From NCBI GenBank assembly GCA_019750335.1, contig JAIEOQ010000006.1, positions 186,001 through 250,000 on the forward strand: 64,000 nt of DNA, in the 5' to 3' direction. The translations under genes and the position numbers were made by a program. Positions within the stretch are counted from its first letter, which is position 1. Every line of letters begins with the position of its first letter. The notes under the pieces were generated by a model. It did not search any database and had not been told where the DNA came from. It saw only the letters and a program-made list of their open reading frames with translations. Of this stretch, positions 44,566-52,850 are shown piece by piece. This stretch comes from Candidatus Obscuribacterales bacterium (GTDB lineage: Bacteria > Cyanobacteriota > Vampirovibrionia > Obscuribacterales > Obscuribacteraceae).

Positions 44566-45531
44566 TTACATGCCCAAAATATATGCGAACATCAGGGGCG
44601 CGACAATGGAAGCGTCCGATTCTATCACAAAGCTCGGTGTCTCTTCATCAAGCTTACCCCAGGTGATTTTCTCGTTAGGCACAGCCCCACTGTAAGAACC
44701 GAAGGAAGTTGTGCTGTCCGAAATTTGGCAAAAATAGCCCCAATATTTGCATTTCTCTTGCAAGTCTTGCTGAATAAGCGGTACTACGCAAATTGGGAAA
44801 TCGCCGGCGATGCCGCCACCGATTTGAAAGAAGCCGACAGATGATTCTTTGTCTGTTTTTTTGTACCAATCGATTAAGTTAGCCATCTGTTCCAGACCTG
44901 ATTTATAGATGGAAAACGAAGAAAGCTCTTTGTTGTACACATGTGATACAAAAATATTGCCCAGAGTTGAATCTTCCCAACCAGGAGTATAAATCGGTAA
45001 ATTAGCTTCGCAAGCGGCAATTAGCCATGAATCGCCTGGATCGATCTGATAGCGTTTTTCAATGGCGCCGGAGCGAATCAATTGATACATAAACTCGTAA
45101 GGAAAATAGCTTTTGCCTTCTTCATCGGCTTTCTTCCACAGTTCAAGCACTTCTTCTTCGATGGCACGGATAGCTGTGTCTTCGGGGATACAAGTGTCCG
45201 TTACGCGGTTCAATCCTTGATCGCGCAGAGCAACTTCTTCTTTTGGCGTTAGTTCTCTGTATTTAGGTACACGCACATAATGATTGTGTGCGACCAAATT
45301 GAAGATGTCCTCTTCCAGGTTTGCTCCAGTGCAGCAAATGGCATGAACTTTACCTTGACGAATCATTTCGGCAAGGGACAATCCAAGTTCGGCTGTGCTC
45401 ATGGCGCCGGCTAAAGTAACTAGAAATTTGCCACCTTTGTTTAAATGAGCAATGTAAGCTTCTGCGGCATCAACAACTACTGCAGCGTTGAAATGCCGGA
45501 AGTGATGCTTCATGAACTCTTTGATTGCCAT
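44566..45531 (-). CDS. deoxyhypusine synthase-like protein
   Basis: A 321-residue NAD-dependent family member. It has LVTLAGAMSTAELG, ICCTGANLEEDIFN and the glycine-rich QIGGGIAGDFP. The lysine used for the covalent intermediate in deoxyhypusine synthase is kept in ITWGKLDEE (K293). Bacteria lack eIF5A, so bacterial members are thought to act on polyamines, for example making homospermidine from putrescine or spermidine. AAAGGAC precedes the ATG. Sitting in the middle of the purine operon is unusual; a role in transferring an aminoalkyl group or using nitrogen released from purines is speculation. Confidence 0.88.
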   Translation of the reverse strand: MAIKEFMKHHFRHFNAAVVVDAAEAYIAHLNKGGKFLVTLAGAMSTAELGLSLAEMIRQGKVHAICCTGANLEEDIFNLVAHNHYVRVPKYRELTPKEEVALRDQGLNRVTDTCIPEDTAIRAIEEEVLELWKKADEEGKSYFPYEFMYQLIRSGAIEKRYQIDPGDSWLIAACEANLPIYTPGWEDSTLGNIFVSHVYNKELSSFSIYKSGLEQMANLIDWYKKTDKESSVGFFQIGGGIAGDFPICVVPLIQQDLQEKCKYWGYFCQISDSTTSFGSYSGAVPNEKITWGKLDEETPSFVIESDASIVAPLMFAYILGM

Positions 45532-45544
45532 TTTTTGTCCTTTA

Positions 45545-45898
45545 TCAACTGCCGCGGTATGTGGAATATCCGAAGGGATTCAGAAGCAAGGGTACATGGT
45601 AATGCTGTGTTGGTGATTCGATTGTAAACGTGATTTCCACGTAAGGATAAAAGCCTTTGAGGTTGCAGGCTTGGAAATAGGCTGCTGTCTCAAAACGTAT
45701 TTTGTAAACACCGGCTTCGAGCTGCCAATCGGTAGGTAATAAATTGGCGACTCGTCCGTCGTCGTTAGTTTTTCCTTTGCCAAGCTCGTGCCATTGATCG
45801 TTTTTCAGTTGATGCAAACTTAAGTCGACACCAGCTGCCGGACGGCCTTGAGCTGTATCAAGAATGTGAGTTGTAATCGGGCTTACTGGCATGTGCAC
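45545..45898 (-). CDS. uraH: 5-hydroxyisourate hydrolase (transthyretin-like)
   Basis: Hydrolyses 5-hydroxyisourate to OHCU. The 117-residue protein has TTHILDTAQGRPA with the family histidine, a strand pattern of transthyretin type, HYHVPLLLNPFGYSTYRGS, and ends in the diagnostic YRGS tetrapeptide. GGAG lies five bases before the GTG at 45898, so I prefer that start over the ATG two codons later. It overlaps the end of uraD, giving the expected gene order for urate breakdown. Confidence 0.95.
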   Translation of the reverse strand: MHMPVSPITTHILDTAQGRPAAGVDLSLHQLKNDQWHELGKGKTNDDGRVANLLPTDWQLEAGVYKIRFETAAYFQACNLKGFYPYVEITFTIESPTQHYHVPLLLNPFGYSTYRGS

Positions 45899-46392
45899 AA
45901 TTTCTCCAAACGGATTTTAGTGATTTTGCTTTGTTCGCCGGCGGCGATGGAGAGCTCTTTCTTCTTGTCGTTGTTTAAGCGGAGCTGCAAAAGTGAGAGC
46001 ATCTCTTCGGCCGATTTGCCGGTGGCGCAAATGATGAATATGAAACCGAATTTTTTTTCGTATGCTTCATTGCCGTCTTTTAACGCAATAAGAGTTGCTT
46101 CCGACGCAGTTGAGACACTTGCTTGTTCGCCGGCGGCCCATTGTCTTGTGCTGGCAAATTTTTGACGTAAGCTGTCGAGATCGCCTATTTTCGGATGATG
46201 CTTAAAAGCTTCAAGCCAATCATCCTCTTTTAAGCCGCTCCAAATTATTTCTGCTTTTTGAAATAGCTCGTCAGTATCAGTGAAAGGTCGTGCAGCAAGC
46301 ATTGCTTCGACCCAGCTTGCCGAGCCGCAACAATTGAAGAGGGCTGAGTGTGCCTCGGGTTGATTTAAATCGTTAATACGATTTAGTTGCAC
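45883..46392 (-). CDS. uraD: OHCU decarboxylase
   Basis: Decarboxylates 2-oxo-4-hydroxy-4-carboxy-5-ureidoimidazoline to S-allantoin. The 169-residue helical protein has the family motif FKHHPKIGDLDSLRQKF with the catalytic histidine, and EANEAY-like GNEAYEKKFGFIFIICATGKSAEEML toward the C-terminus. It overlaps allantoicase by 20 bases upstream and uraH by 16 downstream. Confidence 0.94.
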   Translation of the reverse strand: MQLNRINDLNQPEAHSALFNCCGSASWVEAMLAARPFTDTDELFQKAEIIWSGLKEDDWLEAFKHHPKIGDLDSLRQKFASTRQWAAGEQASVSTASEATLIALKDGNEAYEKKFGFIFIICATGKSAEEMLSLLQLRLNNDKKKELSIAAGEQSKITKIRLEKLCTCQ

Positions 46393-47440
46393 TGCCGACC
46401 TCTTTTTTGACCGAGCTATCCAAATGAGGAATACCGAAAAGACGCAATCGGCTTATACCGCCATCGGGAGCGATATTCAAACGAATGTGTGTCCATGGTC
46501 CGGGAGCAGCAATCTCTTTTTCATAAAAATGACGATGATCTGCTTGCAGTTTTTGTTGCGTCATAACCGGTGTCCATTCGACCGTATTCCAGTTCAAAAT
46601 GTCGATATCGACATTCGGTGAATAAGTGCCGTCAATCCAACAGTTGTCCGGATAATTTCCTTTGTAGTGGTTGGTATCGATCTCGATTTTTTTCAGAATG
46701 CCGGCATGACCGAGTTTAACGATTGCCCAATCATAACCGGGTCCGCGTCTGCGCTTGGTTTCCCAACCTCCGCCCATATTTACGGCACGTCCGGGCATAA
46801 TCAAATTTTCTTTGTTGCCGAAGAACATGTCGCTGGCAGCTACGGCAAGTCCGCCATGTTCGACTGCTGCTAAATCGATTACGTCACCGGGCTTCAATCC
46901 GGACCAATTAGGAGTAGGATTGCCGTATACACGGAAGCGAGCAACGCCGCCGTCCGGATAGATATTTAAACGCAAATGTGTCCATGAAGTACCGCTGGCT
47001 ACGGCAAAAATATTTTGTGAACCTTGCTTCAAAGCGCTTTTTGGCAGAATCTCAGTCCAGTTGTTGTGTTCGCTTGCTGGATCGAATTTGCCTTTGCTTT
47101 TGTCGAAAACTAAAGCATCGATTGAGGCGTATGTCGGGCTGTTACCGAGAAAATGATTAGTATCGATATCGACGCCGCGGACAAGACCAGGTACGCCTAG
47201 TTCCAAAACACACCAATCATGTCCGGGAACGCGCTTTCTGCGGCTTTCCCAGCCATCCATCCATTTGCCGCGTTCGGTATATTTGTCGGCGATAAAAACA
47301 CCGCGACCGGCTTTGATCAAATTTTCTTTTTCAGCAAAAAAATCATCGGTAGCATAAAGAACGCGCCCGCCAATCAGCTCGGAAACCAGATCTGTTGTGC
47401 CGGCAAAAGCAGCGGCGTCGACGTTGAAGTTTCTTTCCAT
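46373..47440 (-). CDS. alc: allantoicase
   Basis: Cleaves allantoate to ureidoglycolate and urea. The 355-residue protein consists of two homologous jelly-roll repeats, each with a GWESRRKRxPGHDWC-like or GWETKRRRGPGYDWA motif and an EIDTNHYKGN or DIDTNHFLGN motif. The start is the ATG at 47440 overlapping the allantoinase stop (TAATG), not the longer upstream frame. Use of allantoicase instead of allantoate amidohydrolase means urea, not ammonia, is released; no urease or ureidoglycolate lyase is in this window. Confidence 0.95.
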   Translation of the reverse strand: MERNFNVDAAAFAGTTDLVSELIGGRVLYATDDFFAEKENLIKAGRGVFIADKYTERGKWMDGWESRRKRVPGHDWCVLELGVPGLVRGVDIDTNHFLGNSPTYASIDALVFDKSKGKFDPASEHNNWTEILPKSALKQGSQNIFAVASGTSWTHLRLNIYPDGGVARFRVYGNPTPNWSGLKPGDVIDLAAVEHGGLAVAASDMFFGNKENLIMPGRAVNMGGGWETKRRRGPGYDWAIVKLGHAGILKKIEIDTNHYKGNYPDNCWIDGTYSPNVDIDILNWNTVEWTPVMTQQKLQADHRHFYEKEIAAPGPWTHIRLNIAPDGGISRLRLFGIPHLDSSVKKEVGSATKSY

Positions 47441-48813
47441 TATCTTTTTATCTCCGCGTTTTGTCTTAAAACCTGTTTGCCACAAGGGTTGGCGGCAAAT
47501 CGTCCGTCCTGATAAGTAAGGTTACCTCTTACATAAGTACGTTCAACAACTCCGTAAAGCTCTCTTCCTTCGTAAGGTGTGACTTTGTTTTTGTGTTGAA
47601 TCACATCTTTGTTGATGGCGAACTTTTTGTCCGGATTGAAAACGACTATATCGGCATCAAAGCCGGCAGCAAGTTTTCCTTTTTTGTGATTGAGGTTGAG
47701 GAATTGAGCTGGTTTTTCACACATCCATTCAACAACATTCTCAATTTTTAGTCCGCGTTGGCGAGCTTCGCTCCAGATCACAGGTAGACCGAACTGTAAG
47801 GATGAAATCCCACCCCAAGCTTTTTGCAGATCGCCTGTATCGAGATGTTTCAATCCCGGAACGCAAGGTGAATGATCCGATACGACAAAATCAATGAGAC
47901 CGGCTGTCAAACCGTTCCAGAGTTTTTCCTTGTTTTCGCGTTCGCGAATCGGCGGAGCACATTTGTAGCGTGGGTCCCCATCAGGAATTGACTCTGCTTC
48001 TAAAGTCAAATAGTGGGGGCAGGATTCAACGCTAAAAGGCAACCCTTCTTTTTTAGCTTGTGAGATCATCGACAAAGCGTCGGAAGAAGAAAGATGAACT
48101 ATATGTACCGGGCAAGAGAATTCACGGCACAACTTGATCATCAATTTAATTGCTTCGTTTTCCCAAATCCGTGGGCGTGAAGCCAAAAAATCTTTATAAG
48201 AGCAAGGATCGTTCCAGATGTGATCGTGCTCGCATTCCAGCTCGGCATGAACGAGCAGAGGCACTTTTCTTTTAGCGAGAATCGGCATTGCTCGACGCAG
48301 ATCTTCTTCGGTTGTGTTGGGGAATTCATCGATGCCTGAATGAATCAAAAAACATTTGAAGCCGAGCACACCCATATCAATCAGTGCTTCTAATTCTTTC
48401 TCGTTGCCCGGAACGACACCGCCGTAAAAGGCGCAATCAATCCAAAGTTGATCTTCGGTTGTTGGCAGTTTAGTTTTGAAAGATTCAACCGTAGTTGTAA
48501 CCGGAATACAGTTGAGTGGCATATCAGCTATTGTAGTGATGCCCCCGGCGGCAGCGGATCTTGTTGCTGTACGAAACCCTTCCCACTCCACGCGTCCCGG
48601 TTCATTCACATGAACATGGCTGTCCACAAGACCGGGCATTAAAACGCAAGGGTTTAAATCTTCAACGGGGCAGCCAGCGGGCACAGAGTCTAAAGAGACG
48701 ATATCCGAAATTTTGCCGTTGTTAACGAGGACAACCGCTTCTTTTTCACCAACAGGAGTAATTACTCGTTTGCTGTACAAACCATAATCAGCGCCATTGT
48801 TTGTATTTGGCAT
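47440..48813 (-). CDS. allB: allantoinase
   Basis: Metal-dependent amidohydrolase that opens allantoin to allantoate. The 457-residue protein has GLVDSHVHVNEPGR (metal HxH), GFKCFLIHSG with the carboxylated-lysine candidate, VHAELECEH, VHLSSSDAL and VVSDHSPC. SDHSPC rather than the TDHAPH seen in PyrC supports allantoinase. The ATG at 48813 is two bases after the flavoprotein stop. It is the second gene of the purine operon. Confidence 0.93.
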   Translation of the reverse strand: MPNTNNGADYGLYSKRVITPVGEKEAVVLVNNGKISDIVSLDSVPAGCPVEDLNPCVLMPGLVDSHVHVNEPGRVEWEGFRTATRSAAAGGITTIADMPLNCIPVTTTVESFKTKLPTTEDQLWIDCAFYGGVVPGNEKELEALIDMGVLGFKCFLIHSGIDEFPNTTEEDLRRAMPILAKRKVPLLVHAELECEHDHIWNDPCSYKDFLASRPRIWENEAIKLMIKLCREFSCPVHIVHLSSSDALSMISQAKKEGLPFSVESCPHYLTLEAESIPDGDPRYKCAPPIRERENKEKLWNGLTAGLIDFVVSDHSPCVPGLKHLDTGDLQKAWGGISSLQFGLPVIWSEARQRGLKIENVVEWMCEKPAQFLNLNHKKGKLAAGFDADIVVFNPDKKFAINKDVIQHKNKVTPYEGRELYGVVERTYVRGNLTYQDGRFAANPCGKQVLRQNAEIKR

Positions 48814-48814
48814 T

Positions 48815-50254
48815 TTAGAACTCCTTGATATTGAACTCCAAGAGCGTTTGTAGATGCGCTTCGGCATCTTCGGTATATAGTTGTCTGGTAATACCGGCTA
48901 CTAAACGAGGGATGCTGTATTTCATGCCTGAAATACTGGCTCCACCAAAACCGAGGCTGGCCAAGCCGCCGAAAGTGAAATTGTATATTGAGCTCAAATA
49001 AGGAGCTTTGCCCGGTGTTTTTTCTTGAAATTGAAAATTGCTGCTCAAATAAGGATGCCGAGTTAAATCATCCTGTTCTTCACCTTTAGGCGGAGTGTAG
49101 CGATCTTGCCATAGGGCAATTTCACTGACAATATTTTTCAATTCAGGGCGCAAGCTTAAATCGGTTACACAGCCGGTGCCGATAATCACAAAATCGGCAG
49201 TGAACTGAGCGTGAGGCGTGGTGATTATCACTTTGCCGTTTTTTTCTTCCAACTTGTTCCAGGGGCTGTCGCCGTGGAGTAAAAAGTTAGGGTGTTTTTT
49301 TGCGCGAGCGTAAGTGTCGGTTGGCGGCAGTTGTCCCATGCGCAGTATCTGGCGGATGAATCGCCATTTTAAATCGTCCGAAAGTTCGCCGTGATGTTTG
49401 AGAAAACCGACAAACTCAGCCCAACGATAAGCATTTATGTTAGGCAAATTTTTACGACGATAAAAAAGATGGATCTCTTTAGCACCGGTTTCCAGAGCTA
49501 AAGAAGCGTTGTCGAAAGCCGAGGCGCCGGCTCCGAGAACAGCGATACTCTTTCCTTTGAGAGAAGCAAAATCAATCGGGTCGCGAGTGTGAGCATAAAG
49601 ATGTTTAGGCAAATTGTCGCTTATTTGTTTGGGGATGTCCCAGCGTCCGCTACCATCGATACCGGTAGCTAAAATGACTTTGCGGGCATAAACAATTTCA
49701 GTTTTTTTTGTCGTCAAATTTGTAAGCGGGACGGACAAACAATTCTCTTGTGTGCTCCATTCGATTGCTCCGGCAGCAGTATTATTGCGGACGGGCAATT
49801 CAAGAATCTTTCTGTACCATTGAAGATATTCAGCCCATTGTTCTTTGGGTAAAAAGATCAAATTATTCCAAGCCTCAGCTCCGTACTGAGCTTCGTACCA
49901 AGCTCTTGTCGTCAAGCTGGGAATGCCTAAATCCGGTCCGGTCAGATGTTTAGGTGTGCGCAAAGTATGCATACGAGCAAAGGTCAACCATGGACCTTCA
50001 AGTCCGTTATCGTTCTCGTCGACGACAAGTATGTTGTTCACCTTTTCGCGTTTGAGACCGAAGGCAGCTGTCAACCCGCTTTGCCCGCCGCCGATGATCA
50101 AAACGTCATAAACTCTTTTGCCATTTGAATCTTGGCGCGGTATAACCCAGTCACGGGACGGATAGCTTAAAAAATCCAGCTCCTTGCGGACTGAATCTTC
50201 GAGATTCTTCAAGGCTTGAAGATTTTTGTTTCCTGCTGTAGCCGTGCTGTTCAT
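48815..50254 (-). CDS. flavoprotein monooxygenase, candidate urate hydroxylase (HpyO-like)
   Basis: A 479-residue FAD/NAD(P)H enzyme. The FAD motif LIIGGGQSGLTAA is near residue 52 and an NAD(P) motif VLGAGASAFDNA near 240, with FMO-like ATGIDGSGRWDIP between. It heads the operon encoding every later step from 5-hydroxyisourate to ureidoglycolate, while no cofactor-free urate oxidase or PuuD is present, so it most likely oxidises urate. HpyO is a known flavoprotein urate hydroxylase unrelated to HpxO and the fold here fits that class; I cannot verify similarity. It starts at ATG 61 bases downstream of recQ. Confidence 0.75.
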   Translation of the reverse strand: MNSTATAGNKNLQALKNLEDSVRKELDFLSYPSRDWVIPRQDSNGKRVYDVLIIGGGQSGLTAAFGLKREKVNNILVVDENDNGLEGPWLTFARMHTLRTPKHLTGPDLGIPSLTTRAWYEAQYGAEAWNNLIFLPKEQWAEYLQWYRKILELPVRNNTAAGAIEWSTQENCLSVPLTNLTTKKTEIVYARKVILATGIDGSGRWDIPKQISDNLPKHLYAHTRDPIDFASLKGKSIAVLGAGASAFDNASLALETGAKEIHLFYRRKNLPNINAYRWAEFVGFLKHHGELSDDLKWRFIRQILRMGQLPPTDTYARAKKHPNFLLHGDSPWNKLEEKNGKVIITTPHAQFTADFVIIGTGCVTDLSLRPELKNIVSEIALWQDRYTPPKGEEQDDLTRHPYLSSNFQFQEKTPGKAPYLSSIYNFTFGGLASLGFGGASISGMKYSIPRLVAGITRQLYTEDAEAHLQTLLEFNIKEF

Positions 50255-50314
50255 TGGATCAAGAATTGTCGCATATCAGAAGGGGATCGATCAGATATAA
50301 GCGCCTCAGCTTAC

Positions 50315-51757
50315 CTAATTCTCATTTTGCAAGCAGGTATCGCAGGAGCGGCAGTTCTGTTTCAGGCTCTGTCCGAAATAATCCAAAATCTGTTTGCGAC
50401 GGCAATTGCCCTCTTGCACATAATTGAGCATATGATCCAGGCGTGCGTAATCTTTCTGTTTTCGTTCATGCAAATAAGTCAACGGTATGGCCGGATTGTC
50501 GTTTCCTGACGAGCGATCAAAATAAGTGCCATCAGGGGTAGTATCAACCAGTTGTAAATGTTTGAGCAAATTCAAGGTGCTGGTCAAGGCTGTATCTTTT
50601 ACTTGCGTATTGTCCAGGATCTCCTGGGCGCGCACTGCTTCTAGGCCTTTTGCTTTGATGAAACGAAAAACAGCGGCTACTTCTTCAGCTTCCGGATAGT
50701 TTCGTCCGATCAACCAACGTTGCGTGTTGGTATCTTTCGGTTGATGCAGCAAAGTACAGATTGCTTGTTGTCCATCACGACCGGCTCGCCCGGCTTCCTG
50801 ATAATAGCTCTCTAAGGAGCCGGGCATGTTGTAATGGATTACTCTACGTATGTCGGCTTTGTCGATGCCCATGCCGAAAGCAACGGTACAAACGATTATT
50901 TTGCATTGTCCTAATTCAAACCGGCGCTGAGCGTTATGACGTTCGGATGAGGTCAAGCCGGCATGATAACAAGAAGCCGACAAGCCGTTTTGCAATAAAA
51001 ATCCGCTTAAACGTTCAGCTTCTTTTCGGCTGTTTGTATAAACGATGGAGGCGTCTTGGCCTTGGCGAAGCATATCGATTAGCTGTGAATCTTTTTCAGC
51101 GGTGCTTTTCATCGCTTTGACTTCCAGAGTCAGATTCGGGCGATCGAAGTTGCCGGCGACAATTTCCAGACGTTTCAAATTCAAGCTCTGGACGATATCG
51201 CGTTGCACCATCGGTGTTGCCGTAGCGGTTAAAGCGAGCACCGTTATGCCGGGGATTTGCGCTACATAATTGCTCAAATTTCGATATTGCAGGCGAAAAT
51301 CATGGCCCCATTGGCTGATGCAATGTGCCTCATCGATGACAACCAGGCTTACTTCAAGTGAATTTAAGAGCTGGCGAAAGCGAGCTGATTCAAAACGTTC
51401 CGGGGCGACATAAACCAGTTTGATGTCGCCTGTTTTAATCGCTCGTATACGCGAATCGAGTTCGTCAGCTGAAACGCTGCTGTTAAGATAAGTGGCGTTG
51501 CGAATGCCGCGCTTGAACAAGGCGCTGACTTGATCCTGCATCAAGGCAATAAGCGGCGAGACGACGATTGTTGTGCCGGGAAGCACTTGGCTTGGTACTT
51601 GATAACAAAGCGACTTGCCGTAGCCTGTAGGCAACAGAGCTAAGGTATGGCGCTTGGCGATAATCCGTTCAATCACTTCTTTTTGATGCGGGCGAAAACC
51701 TTCAAGACCGAAGCGATCTTGAAGCACTGCTTCCAATAAGAATTCAGATACAGACAT
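50315..51757 (-). CDS. RecQ-family ATP-dependent DNA helicase
   Basis: A 480-residue 3'-5' helicase. Motif I LLPTGYGKS, DEAH box VVIDEAHCISQWGHDFR, motif III ALTATAT and motif VI QEAGRAGRDGQ are intact. The C-terminal zinc-binding module ends in CRSCDTC. No HRDC domain follows, so this is the short form common outside the RecQ1 group. It lies upstream of the urate hydroxylase on the same strand but has no evident link to purine use. Confidence 0.92.
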   Translation of the reverse strand: MSVSEFLLEAVLQDRFGLEGFRPHQKEVIERIIAKRHTLALLPTGYGKSLCYQVPSQVLPGTTIVVSPLIALMQDQVSALFKRGIRNATYLNSSVSADELDSRIRAIKTGDIKLVYVAPERFESARFRQLLNSLEVSLVVIDEAHCISQWGHDFRLQYRNLSNYVAQIPGITVLALTATATPMVQRDIVQSLNLKRLEIVAGNFDRPNLTLEVKAMKSTAEKDSQLIDMLRQGQDASIVYTNSRKEAERLSGFLLQNGLSASCYHAGLTSSERHNAQRRFELGQCKIIVCTVAFGMGIDKADIRRVIHYNMPGSLESYYQEAGRAGRDGQQAICTLLHQPKDTNTQRWLIGRNYPEAEEVAAVFRFIKAKGLEAVRAQEILDNTQVKDTALTSTLNLLKHLQLVDTTPDGTYFDRSSGNDNPAIPLTYLHERKQKDYARLDHMLNYVQEGNCRRKQILDYFGQSLKQNCRSCDTCLQNEN

Positions 51758-51816
51758 GCGCAGCTAGTTTGACAGCTGCGCATGTTTTTTTGTCTTAAAT
51801 TAAAATGCGGGCTAGC

Positions 51817-52296
51817 TTATTTGCTGGCAGCGCACATCTCTTTTTCCCAGGCTGCTTTAGCCTTTTGGATCTCTTCGGCGGTCATGTCTTTGACATGAGT
51901 AGCCAGGCTCCATTTATGTCCGAAAGGATCGGTCAGAGCGCCGAAGCGGTCGCCCCAAAACATATCGGTTACCGGCATGTCTGCTGTAGCTCCGGCTTTG
52001 ACGGCTTGAGCAAAAGCAGTGTCCACGTCTTTGACGTACATATAAAGCGATACCGGCGAACCGCCCAACTTAACCGGGCTGGAGCACATCTCCGAAAACT
52101 CGTCGTTGAGCATAAAAATGGAGTCACCAATTTTCATTTCGGCATGCATGATTGCTTTGCCGTCCGGACCATAACAAACATCGCCATGTAATTCGGCGTT
52201 GAAAGCTTTTTTGTAGAATTCCAAAGCTTTAGCTGCATCTTTGCAGGTAAGAGAAGGTGTAAGCGTGTGGTAACCATCAGGAATTGGTTTAGTCAT
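51817..52296 (-). CDS. VOC-superfamily (PhnB/glyoxalase-like) protein
   Basis: A 159-residue metal-fold protein with the vicinal-oxygen-chelate pattern HTLTPSLTCKDAAKALEFYKKAF and a second half containing DVDTAFAQAVKAGA and FWGDRFGALTDPFGHKWSLATHV. PhnB-like members of unknown substrate are the closest type. A strong GGAGG lies five bases upstream of the ATG. It is the last intact gene before the putative island. Confidence 0.85.
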   Translation of the reverse strand: MTKPIPDGYHTLTPSLTCKDAAKALEFYKKAFNAELHGDVCYGPDGKAIMHAEMKIGDSIFMLNDEFSEMCSSPVKLGGSPVSLYMYVKDVDTAFAQAVKAGATADMPVTDMFWGDRFGALTDPFGHKWSLATHVKDMTAEEIQKAKAAWEKEMCAASK

Positions 52297-52580
52297 AGTT
52301 CCTCCGCAATTGAAAGTCGTCTGTTGGATATCTTTTGCGGCAGTAAATCACGTATGGCAACCGTTTGCCTTAAATCAAGAGACGATCCGTCGTGGTGTTT
52401 TGACGTTGAGCTGGTGTATTGGGCGTCAATCCTTTTGCTGCCCATAGCGACAAGCACGTCGCTGCTTTCCAGTGCTAGGTATGAGACTGTCTGATACGAT
52501 TCGGCTATGCGTTGGGGGGACTTGGTGCGGAGGCTGCTGCCCACATGAAGAATTGTCTGAAATCTCCTGTGTGAAGCCAT
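52293..52580 (-). CDS. possible 95-residue hypothetical protein
   Basis: An open frame ending at the ribosome binding site of the VOC gene. The product has stretches such as AESYQTVSYLALESSDVLVAMG that look protein-like, but there is no recognised domain. The left copy of the 23-bp direct repeat (52365-52387) falls inside it, so it could be a gene cut by insertion. It may also be a chance frame. Confidence 0.25.
   Translation of the reverse strand: MASHRRFQTILHVGSSLRTKSPQRIAESYQTVSYLALESSDVLVAMGSKRIDAQYTSSTSKHHDGSSLDLRQTVAIRDLLPQKISNRRLSIAEEL
52365..52387 (+). repeat. left copy of island-flanking direct repeat
   Basis: TTGCCTTAAATCA, one variable base, then GAGACGATC: 22 of 23 bases match the copy at 58295-58317 in the same orientation. 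At the right copy the sequence is the 3' end of xdhC. The pair brackets the valS to SET-gene segment, as expected for an integration or duplication boundary. Confidence 0.75.
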
Positions 52581-52850
52581 GTTTTTGGGGTTGTATGCCT
52601 GAGCTAAAGCATCTTTGACGCGATATCATGAGTATCACCGATCACACAAATCGGCTAATATCCGGCCACATAGTGTGAAAAATGACACTTTTAACTCGCT
52701 TAGAGTCGAAGAACCATCCTTTGTTAATAACAGTTTATTCTAAGGAAGGAATGTTTTGTAAAGTAAGATACTTCAATATAAAAGCCAGATGACCAGCTAC
52801 TTCGCTAGAATATAACCTGATTTTTGCCATCTTCTTAATAGGGATTAGTC
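52581..52850. other. intergenic region upstream of valS
   Basis: I see no gene in this 270-base gap. A small stem AGTGT/ACACT (around 52668-52686) is followed by TTTT, a weak terminator-like signal. There is no T-box leader consensus despite the aminoacyl-tRNA synthetase gene downstream. The sequence is more AT-rich than elsewhere and probably holds the valS promoter. Confidence 0.4.

Noticed and set aside
52641..52850. T-box riboswitch leader for valS
   Set aside because: No T-box core (GGTGGTACCGCG-like) or antiterminator sequence is visible.
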